Shown here piece by piece: positions 58,320 to 64,000 of a stretch of 64,000 nt of DNA. Source of the DNA: Azospirillum endophyticum. GTDB taxonomy: Bacteria; Pseudomonadota; Alphaproteobacteria; Azospirillales; Azospirillaceae. The DNA lies in contig NZ_JAENHM010000063.1 in assembly GCF_016595245.1 (NCBI RefSeq), positions 1 through 64,000 on the forward strand, in the 5' to 3' direction. The position numbers and the translations under genes are program-made. Numbering within the stretch: position 1 is the first letter of the stretch; each line of letters starts with the position of its first letter. The notes under the pieces were generated by a model. The model was not told the origin of the DNA. It ran no database searches and saw nothing but the letters and a program-made list of their open reading frames with translations.

Positions 58320-58790
58320 TCAGGACTCCCGCCCGGCAAGATGGGCCAGCGCCTCGCCGGTCAGGCGGTAGCAGAGCTTCTCGGCCTCCCGCCGCGCACC
58401 GGTCGCGTCGTAGAAGGCGAGCAGGCCCGGGTTGCTGCGGTCGGCCGTCCAATCGACGCGGGAATGGCCTTCGGCCAGGGCGAGGGCGGCAAGCGCCTTG
58501 ACGAGGCCGCGGCCGAGACCTTTGCCGCGATGGGCGTCGTCGACGTAGAGTTCCTTGAGAAACAGCCCTTTGCGCAACCCCGGTCCGGGCCAGATCTCGG
58601 CGAAGGCGGCGAAGCCCGCCAGGACGCCGTCGGCCTCGGCAACCAGGATCCGGTTGCCCGGCGGAAGGCGGCGGAGGTCGGCGACGATCGCCGGACGGGT
58701 CGGACAGGGGACGCGGTAGTGCGCCTGCATCGCTTCGAACAGTCGGGCGAGTTGCTCCGCTTCGGCGGGATCGAAGGGCCGGATCGTCAT
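58320..58790 (-). CDS. GNAT family N-acetyltransferase
   Basis: A 156-residue single-domain acetyltransferase: MTIRPFDPAEAEQLARLFEAM, LKELYVDDAHRGKGLGRGLVKAL with the R-G-K-G-L-G acetyl-CoA loop, and NPGLLAFYDATGARREAEKLCY. Similar to the yncA/spermidine-diamine acetyltransferase-like group. The substrate is unknown. It is convergent with the LysR gene and is the last gene before a decayed 660-base segment. Confidence 0.8.
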   Translation of the reverse strand: MTIRPFDPAEAEQLARLFEAMQAHYRVPCPTRPAIVADLRRLPPGNRILVAEADGVLAGFAAFAEIWPGPGLRKGLFLKELYVDDAHRGKGLGRGLVKALAALALAEGHSRVDWTADRSNPGLLAFYDATGARREAEKLCYRLTGEALAHLAGRES

Positions 58791-58932
58791 GGTCGTGCCT
58801 GGAGCGGAGTGATCGGCATCTGGATCGGGGGAGAGGCCGCCGATGCACGGCCAGATTTATGTGTGGACGGCCGCCTCTGTACAGGAAGAAAAGCGGGTCC
58901 GGGCGGCTTTGGCGCATGGAGGCGTTGCCGGG

Positions 58933-58998
58933 CGCGTCGTCCGCAACGTCACGCCGGTGCCGTGCCAGGGCTACCGCGTCGGCGTCCCGCTTCCAGGA
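58933..58998 (+). pseudogene. glgB 3'-end fragment
   Basis: A frame here reads [22 protein letters not shown]. Complete glgB at 47451-49751 has [18 protein letters not shown] at the same place in its C-terminal domain; the shared ending is [10 protein letters not shown]. The likeness covers about 20 residues only, and the flanks do not continue it. It may be a remnant left from a duplication or insertion event that separated glgB from glgX. Confidence 0.45.
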
Positions 58999-59163
58999 AC
59001 AGCTTTCCATATGCGCTCCGCAAAGGGCGCAGCATCCGGCGGAGCGAAGCCATACCCCCGCCGGCCCTGCCCTCGCCGCCGGAGCTCTTGCCAACGACCA
59101 TGGTCCCTGCCGGGCCGAAGAGCCTCCGGTGCCGTCCGGAGGCTCGCTGGTTCCCGGCCCGCA

Positions 59164-59290
59164 GCTCCACGAGGAGCAGTGGATCATGGCCATCGGCATG
59201 CTGGCGCGCGGCGATTCCTTCCTCCAGGTCTCCCGCGCGGTGGGGTGCAGCCGCACCACGCCGTGCCGGGCCTGCTACGGCTCCAGGACG
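59164..59290 (+). pseudogene. Helix-turn-helix-like fragment
   Basis: The frame reads HEEQWIMAIGMLARGDSF and then LQVSRAVGCSRTTPCRACYG, which has the spacing of a resolvase- or transposase-type helix-turn-helix (A-R-G-D-S-x-x-Q-V-x-R-A-V-G-C-S-R-T-T). There is no clear beginning or end, so it is a fragment, possibly of a mobile element or of a small DNA-binding protein. Confidence 0.3.
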
Positions 59291-59451
59291 GGCAGGATGG
59301 AGCATCCGCCGCAAAGCACGGCACTCCGTCCCCCCCAGCGAATGCCATCATTCAAAATCCGCCGCCAACCTCCCTTGACGGCGGCAGAGGGAGGCTTTCT
59401 TATTGGATCCCTTGTGTCTTTTCGGAGATCCGGTGAGCCGGGCACTGGCTG

Positions 59452-59769
59452 ATGGTCGATAGGAAACCTCCCCCCTCCGCTGCCGAGGTGGTGCGAACCC
59501 TGCGGGCGAACCGCGAGGCGCTGCACCGCCGGGGAGTTCTGCATGCCGCCGTCTTCGGATCGGTCGCCCGTGGCAACGCCGATGCCGACAGCGATATCGA
59601 CATCCTGATCGACCTCGATCCCGCCCGTCCGATGGGGCTGTTCGAGTACACGCGCGTCACCCTGGACATCGCCGACCTCTTCGACCGGCCGACCGACGTT
59701 GTCGATCGCAGGAGGTTGAGCCCCTTGCTGCGGGACAGCGTCGTCCAGGAGATGGTCGATGCGTTCTAA
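59452..59769 (+). CDS. MNT-type nucleotidyltransferase (MntA-like antitoxin)
   Basis: A 105-residue minimal nucleotidyltransferase. The core motif is FGSVARGNADADSDIDILID, with the G-S-x-A-R-G and paired aspartates that bind metal and nucleotide. In HepT/MntA toxin-antitoxin pairs the MntA protein adds AMP groups to HepT and neutralises it. The start at 59452 has only a weak ribosome-binding site. The downstream hepT-like gene overlaps its last 11 bases. Confidence 0.82.
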   Translation: MVDRKPPPSAAEVVRTLRANREALHRRGVLHAAVFGSVARGNADADSDIDILIDLDPARPMGLFEYTRVTLDIADLFDRPTDVVDRRRLSPLLRDSVVQEMVDAF

Positions 59770-60112
59770 GCTGCCGCACAAGCCCTTGGCCGACATCCGG
59801 AGAAACATCGAAGCGATCGGGTCCTTCGTCGACGGGATGAGCTTCGATGACTTCGTGCAGGACCAGAAGACCTGCTACGCCGTCCTGCGTGCCCTGGAGA
59901 TCGTTTCGGAAGCCTCCCGCCATCTGCCGTCAGATGTGAAAAGCCGACACCCCGACATCGACTGGCGCGCTGTCGCGGGTGCCGGGAACGTCTACCGTCA
60001 CGATTATGATAGTGTCGATGATGCCGTGATCTGGCACACGATCAACAATGAGCTTACCGCTCTGGAAGCTGCGGTGACTGCCGAGCTGGCACTGCTGAGG
60101 ACAGACGAATGA
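59759..60112 (+). CDS. HepT-like (DUF86) ribonuclease-type toxin
   Basis: A 117-residue all-helical HEPN-family protein of the DUF86 group: HKPLADIRRNIEAIGSFVDG, RALEIVSEASRHLP and VAGAGNVYRHDYDSVDDAVIW. The family catalytic pattern is R-x4-6-H-x-Y, where the first Arg usually precedes N-V-x-x-H-D-Y. Here that Arg is replaced by Gly (G-N-V-Y-R-H-D-Y), leaving an Arg next to the His instead. It may be a subgroup variant or a catalytically weakened toxin. It overlaps the mntA-like gene by 11 bases. Confidence 0.8.
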   Translation: MRSKLPHKPLADIRRNIEAIGSFVDGMSFDDFVQDQKTCYAVLRALEIVSEASRHLPSDVKSRHPDIDWRAVAGAGNVYRHDYDSVDDAVIWHTINNELTALEAAVTAELALLRTDE

Positions 60113-60155
60113 GCGCTTTGTCCATTCGTGCGCCCAACAAGAAGGCCGCCCGCTG

Positions 60156-62294
60156 ATGCCCCCCACCCCTGCCCGCACCCCGGTCTGGCCCGGCAAGCCC
60201 CATCCGCTCGGCGCCACCTGGGACGGCTTCGGCGTCAACTTCGCGCTGTTCTCCGCCCATGCCGAACGGGTGGAGCTCTGCCTGTTCGACAAGACCGGCC
60301 AGCGCGAGGTCGAGCGGGTCACCCTGCCGGAGCACACCGACGAGGTCTGGCACGGCTATCTTCCCGACGCCCGGCCCGGCCTGCTCTACGGCTACCGCGT
60401 CCATGGGCCCTACGAGCCGGAGGAGGGGCACCGCTTCAACCCGAACAAGCTGCTGCTCGACCCCTATGCCCGGGCGCTGTTCGGCGGCTTCAAATGGTCG
60501 GACGCCCATTACGGCTACCGGGTCGGCTCGACCAAGGAGGATCTGTCCTTCGACCGGCGCGACAACGCCCGCGGCATGCCGAAATGCCGGGTGGTCGACG
60601 GCGCCTTCACCTGGGGGCACGACCGCCACCGCCGGGTGCCCTGGACCGATACGGTGCTGTACGAGACCCATGTCCGCGGCTTCACCATGCGCCATCCCGA
60701 CGTGCCCGCCCATCTGCGCGGCACCTTCGCCGGCATGTCGGCCCAGAGCGTCATCGAGTATCTGCGGGCGCTCGGCATCACCTCGGTGGAGTTCCTGCCG
60801 GTCCAGGCCATCGCCGACGAACAGCATCTCGTCACCCGCGGGCTGACCAACTACTGGGGCTACAACACCATCGGCTTCTTCGCGCCGGAGCCGCGCTACA
60901 TGACCACCGGCGTGCTGTCGGAGTTCAAGACGATGGTCGCCCGCCTGCACGAGGCGGGGATCGAGGTCATCCTCGACGTCGTCTACAACCACACCGCCGA
61001 GGGCAACCATCTGGGGCCGACCCTGTCCTTCAAGGGCATCGACAATCTCAGCTATTACCGGCTGATGCCGGACAACCCGCGCCACTACATCAACGACACC
61101 GGCACCGGGAACACGCTGGATTTCAGCCATCCGCGGGTGGTCCAGCTGGTGATGGACAGCCTCCGCTACTGGGTGACGGAGATGCATGTCGACGGCTTCC
61201 GCTTCGACCTCGCCACCGTGCTGGCGCGGGAGCCCTACGGCTACGATCCCGGCTCCGGCTTCCTCGACGCGGTGCGGCAGGACCCGGTGCTGGCCGACGT
61301 CAAGCTGATCGCCGAGCCGTGGGACGTCGGTCCCGGCGGCTATCAGGTCGGCAATTTCCCGCCGGGCTGGGCGGAGTGGAACGACCGCTACCGCGACACC
61401 GTGCGGCGCTACTGGCGCGGCGACGACGGCATGCTGCCGGAACTGGCCGGCCGCATCGCCGGCTCCGCCGACCTGTTCGAGAAGCGCGGACGCCGCCCCT
61501 GGGCCAGCGTGAACTTCATCACCGCCCATGACGGCTTCACCCTGCACGACCTCGTCTCCTACAACGACAAGCACAACTGGGCGAACGGCGAGGAGAACCG
61601 CGACGGCCATTCGTCGAACTGCTCCTGGAACCACGGGGTGGAGGGGCCGACCGACGATCCGGCGGTGACCGAGCTGCGGGCGCGGCAGAAGCGCAACATG
61701 CTGGCAACGCTGATGCTGTCGCAGGGCACGCCGATGATGCTGGCCGGCGACGAGCTGGACCACAGCCAGGACGGCAACAACAACGCCTATTGCCAGGACA
61801 ACGACATCACCTGGCTCGACTGGGGCAAGCGCGATGGAACGCTGGTGTCCTTCGTCCGCCGGCTGATCGCACTGCGCCGCGTCCATCCGGTGCTGCGCCG
61901 CCCGCTCTTCCTGCATGGGCGGGAGGTGGCGGCCAACGGGCTGAAGGACATCGTCTGGTACAATGCGCAAGGGGTGGAGAAGACGGCGGAGCATTGGCGC
62001 AACACCCAGGCGCGCTGCATCGTCCTGCTGCTGAACGGCCGCGCCGGCACCCATGTCGGCCCGGACGGACAGGCGCTGTCCGACGGCGTCCTGCTGATCG
62101 TGCTGAACGCCCATGCCGACACCCTGGCGGTGACCCTGCCCGACGTGCCGGGCGGCCGGGGCTGGCGCTGCGTGCTCGACACCCGCGCCGCCGACGGGGC
62201 GGGAGACGAGCGCATCCACCTCGCCGGACGGTCGGCCCTGGTCGACGGACGGACGGTGCTGGTCTTCACCCTGGTGGAGCAGGCGGGCATGTGA
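60156..62294 (+). CDS. glgX: Glycogen debranching enzyme (isoamylase type)
   Basis: A 712-residue GH13 enzyme that cleaves alpha-1,6 branches in glycogen limit dextrin. CBM48-like start (WPGKPHPLGATWDGFGVNFA), then YETHVRGFTMRHPDVPAHLR, MHVDGFRFDLATVLARE (nucleophile Asp), VKLIAEPWDVGPGGYQVGNF (acid/base Glu) and NFITAHDGFTLHDLVSYN (third carboxylate). The start ATG at 60156 has GAAGG ahead. It belongs with glgB and treS in glycogen and maltodextrin turnover, but lies 10 kb away across the catabolic cluster. Confidence 0.94.
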   Translation: MPPTPARTPVWPGKPHPLGATWDGFGVNFALFSAHAERVELCLFDKTGQREVERVTLPEHTDEVWHGYLPDARPGLLYGYRVHGPYEPEEGHRFNPNKLLLDPYARALFGGFKWSDAHYGYRVGSTKEDLSFDRRDNARGMPKCRVVDGAFTWGHDRHRRVPWTDTVLYETHVRGFTMRHPDVPAHLRGTFAGMSAQSVIEYLRALGITSVEFLPVQAIADEQHLVTRGLTNYWGYNTIGFFAPEPRYMTTGVLSEFKTMVARLHEAGIEVILDVVYNHTAEGNHLGPTLSFKGIDNLSYYRLMPDNPRHYINDTGTGNTLDFSHPRVVQLVMDSLRYWVTEMHVDGFRFDLATVLAREPYGYDPGSGFLDAVRQDPVLADVKLIAEPWDVGPGGYQVGNFPPGWAEWNDRYRDTVRRYWRGDDGMLPELAGRIAGSADLFEKRGRRPWASVNFITAHDGFTLHDLVSYNDKHNWANGEENRDGHSSNCSWNHGVEGPTDDPAVTELRARQKRNMLATLMLSQGTPMMLAGDELDHSQDGNNNAYCQDNDITWLDWGKRDGTLVSFVRRLIALRRVHPVLRRPLFLHGREVAANGLKDIVWYNAQGVEKTAEHWRNTQARCIVLLLNGRAGTHVGPDGQALSDGVLLIVLNAHADTLAVTLPDVPGGRGWRCVLDTRAADGAGDERIHLAGRSALVDGRTVLVFTLVEQAGM

Positions 62295-62447
62295 GGGCTG
62301 GGACAGGGTGGGTGACGCGGTTCCCTGCGATCCTTTGCCCACTGGCCGTCTCCCGGCCGGAGATGCTACCGCGACGGGCGGAGACAAAGCATGTTACGCT
62401 GCACCGCGGCTTTCGGCCACGGCCGCAGCGGAGCCTCGGGTGGGACG

Positions 62448-63524
62448 ATGCCGGATTACGATTTCTCGCAGGTCGACGCCGCGATCATCGACAGCCAGCT
62501 CAACACCGCGCGCGTGTTCCGCGACGTGCTGATCCGGCTGGGCTTCCGGCGGGTGGAGCTGTTCGATTCGGTGAAGGCCGCCGCCGGCCTGCTGAACGCG
62601 GCGATGCCCGACCTGGTGCTGGTCGACGCCGACGGCGAGGATTCGGAGACCTTCCGCTTCATCCGCTCCCTGCGCAACGAACCCGCCGTGCCCAACCCGT
62701 TCGCCTGCGTCATCGTCACCACCTGGGCGCCGACCCCGGCGCTGCTGACCCGCGTCACCAATGCCGGCGGCGACGACCTGCTGATGAAGCCGGTGTCGCC
62801 CAAGCAGGTGCGCGACCGCATCGTCAGCCTGATCGAGTCCCGCAAGGGCTTCGTCGTCACCGCCGACTATACCGGTCCCGACCGCCGCAAATCGCCGCGC
62901 GAGGGGGCGCAGGTGCCGGTGCTGGACGCCCCCAACACCCTGCGGCTGAAGGCGACCGGCCAATGGACCCAGTCCGGCGCCCGCATGCTGCTGAACGAGG
63001 CGATCACCACCGTCGCCACCCAGAAGCGGCTGCGCGCCAGCATCCAGGTCGCCTTCCTGGTCGACTTCGCCCTGGCCGGGCTGGCGCGGCCGGTTCCGGA
63101 TCGGATGGCCGTCGACCATGTCGGCCGCATCGGCGGCTTCCTGGACGATCTGCTGCGCCGGCTGGGCGAGGATGGCGACCACGCCCCCGTCGAGGCGGTC
63201 GCCCGCGCCATCAAGGCGCTGGCCGACAAGATCCGCGCCGCCGGGGCCGCCCCGGTTTCCGCCGAAGACCGCAACCAGCTGCAGGCGCTGTCCCATGCCC
63301 TGATGCAGGCCGTCGATCCCGACCGTCCGCTGGAGGCGATGACGCAGGAAGTGTCCTCGGCCGTCGCCGGCTACCGCGCCCGGCTGGAACAGATCGCCCA
63401 GGCCAAGGCCGCCGCCGCGTCGGCGCCGCCGGCATCGCCCCCCGATTCCGCCGTCTCTCCAATCCCGCAGTCGGCGGCAGGGTCGGCGGCAGGGTCGGCG
63501 GCCACCGCCCTTCCGGCCGGCTGA
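62448..63524 (+). CDS. Receiver-domain protein without a recognised output domain
   Basis: A 358-residue protein. The first 130 residues are a response regulator receiver domain with Asp60 in DLVLVDAD as phospho-acceptor and Lys114 in LLMKPVSPKQ. The remaining 230 residues are alanine-rich helices with a segment TVATQKRLRASIQVAFLVDFALAG and no DNA-binding or enzyme motif. The end has an A/P/G/S tail made of a tandem repeat. A similar layout occurs in alphaproteobacterial regulators that act by protein binding. Located between glgX and malQ, so it might tune carbohydrate storage. Start MPDYDF at 62448; an upstream ATG at 62391 would add 19 residues. Confidence 0.65.
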   Translation: MPDYDFSQVDAAIIDSQLNTARVFRDVLIRLGFRRVELFDSVKAAAGLLNAAMPDLVLVDADGEDSETFRFIRSLRNEPAVPNPFACVIVTTWAPTPALLTRVTNAGGDDLLMKPVSPKQVRDRIVSLIESRKGFVVTADYTGPDRRKSPREGAQVPVLDAPNTLRLKATGQWTQSGARMLLNEAITTVATQKRLRASIQVAFLVDFALAGLARPVPDRMAVDHVGRIGGFLDDLLRRLGEDGDHAPVEAVARAIKALADKIRAAGAAPVSAEDRNQLQALSHALMQAVDPDRPLEAMTQEVSSAVAGYRARLEQIAQAKAAAASAPPASPPDSAVSPIPQSAAGSAAGSAATALPAG

Positions 63525-63630
63525 GGGAAGTGCCGATGGCATAGACCGCCATGCGGCATTGACGCCGCGGACTGCCGTCCCAATCCCTAAGCCCCACCCT
63601 GTTTTCCGTACAACCCCGCGGGGACCCTGC

Positions 63631-64000
63631 ATGAGTGATCTCGACCGGCTGGCCGATCTGCTTGGACTTGAACCCCACTATCACGACATCTGGGGCAACC
63701 TGCGCGAGACCTCCGCCGCCAGCAAGCGGGCGCTGATCGCCGCCTTTGGCCTGCGCGCCGCCACGGACGAGGAGGTCGCCGCCAGCCTGCGCAGCGTCGA
63801 ACTCGGGTCGTGGAGCCGCCCGCTGCCGCCGGTGCTGGTCGTCGGGGAAGGGCAAGGGATCGATCTGGGCGTCGCCCTGCCCGCCGGCCTGGACGATGCC
63901 GCCCTGGCCTGGGAGCTGACGCCGGAGGGCGGGACACCCCAGGGTGGCCGCCTTGCGGTCCGCGACCTGCCGGTGACCGACCGTGCCACCTTCGACGGGA
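63631..64000 (+). CDS. malQ: 4-alpha-glucanotransferase (amylomaltase), N-terminal part
   Basis: Starts MSDLDRLADLLGLEPHYHD, then IWGNLRETSAASKRALIAAFGL and RPLPPVLVVGEG, which matches the N-terminal domain of the longer bacterial MalQ type. The gene runs out of the window after 123 residues, so the catalytic barrel is not seen. It would transfer maltodextrin segments and fits the neighbouring glycogen genes. Confidence 0.75.
   Translation, partial: MSDLDRLADLLGLEPHYHDIWGNLRETSAASKRALIAAFGLRAATDEEVAASLRSVELGSWSRPLPPVLVVGEGQGIDLGVALPAGLDDAALAWELTPEGGTPQGGRLAVRDLPVTDRATFDG

Larger units (their letters stand above)
58791..59451. other. Decayed region before the mntA-like gene
   Basis: About 660 bases without an intact gene. 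Two overlapping plus-strand open frames (58843-59436 and 58859-59452) are both patchworks. They hold a fragment like the end of GlgB (58933-58998) and a helix-turn-helix-like piece (59164-59290). A possible promoter TTGACG (59375-59380) with TCTTAT 17 bases later (59398-59403) could serve mntA/hepT. Confidence 0.5.

Noticed and set aside
58843-59452. Overlapping 197-codon open frames as an intact gene
   Set aside because: They are overlapping frames of mixed composition with pieces of different origin (a GlgB-like segment in one, a helix-turn-helix-like piece in the other) and no shared start signal.
60054-62387. 777-codon minus-strand open frame opposite glgX
   Set aside because: Antisense shadow of glgX without recognisable domains.

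Overview
The window is 64 kb of GC-rich DNA (apart from an AT-rich patch at about 295-760) with the gene content of a metabolically versatile alphaproteobacterium, most likely a Rhodospirillales/Azospirillum-type organism. Evidence for this is a ChvG/ChvI-like two-component pair, long PAS-bearing chemoreceptor and hybrid kinase genes, a complete leucine/isovalerate catabolic operon, a heme d1 nitrite reductase cluster and a fused trehalose synthase-maltokinase. No rRNA, tRNA or CRISPR array was recognised.

Layout. 1-1300: a decayed patch holding a truncated DUF4157 (eCIS-type) fragment, an AT-rich stretch and an IS630-type transposase relic. 1310-8534: a PAS/MCP/PilZ chemoreceptor, an Lrp/AsnC regulator, and a lipoprotein - response regulator - histidine kinase operon. 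9292-9872: an overlapping DUF6883/DUF4926 pair. 9954-19029: a minus-strand leucine/isovaleryl-CoA degradation operon (isovaleryl-CoA dehydrogenase, thiolase, second acyl-CoA dehydrogenase, methylcrotonyl-CoA carboxylase beta, methylglutaconyl-CoA hydratase, carboxylase alpha, HMG-CoA lyase) with a palindromic operator candidate before the first gene. 19330-31439: transport and regulation (BASS-family transporter, a two-gene operon of unknown function, an archaeal-type lumazine synthase, BenE transporter with divergent GntR regulator, triple-PAS hybrid kinase, LysR regulator with divergent MFS transporter, GNAT acetyltransferase).

31445-42592 is a denitrification block: minus-strand nirS-nirE-nirC-nirF-nirD-nirL-nirG-nirH-nirN plus a small membrane protein, and plus-strand two Crp/Fnr regulators and nirJ. 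A perfect TTGAC-N4-GTCAA box lies between nirS and the first regulator. The genes encode cytochrome cd1 nitrite reductase and nearly the whole route from uroporphyrinogen III through siroheme to heme d1.

43813-64000 is a glycogen/trehalose block (treS-maltokinase fusion, glgB, glgX, a receiver-domain protein, the start of malQ). It is interrupted between glgB and glgX by a roughly 9 kb minus-strand catabolic and transport cluster (amino-acid-type ABC transporter, argininosuccinate-lyase-like enzyme, MmgE/PrpD protein, polysaccharide-deacetylase-like amidohydrolase, agmatinase-like ureohydrolase) with a divergent LysR regulator. A small second piece of glgB-like 3' sequence and an MNT/HepT pair lie on the far side. 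Three paired GC-rich inverted repeat elements of similar design sit between genes at 16.5, 37.0 and 47.2 kb. The catabolic cluster is the best candidate in the window for an undescribed pathway.
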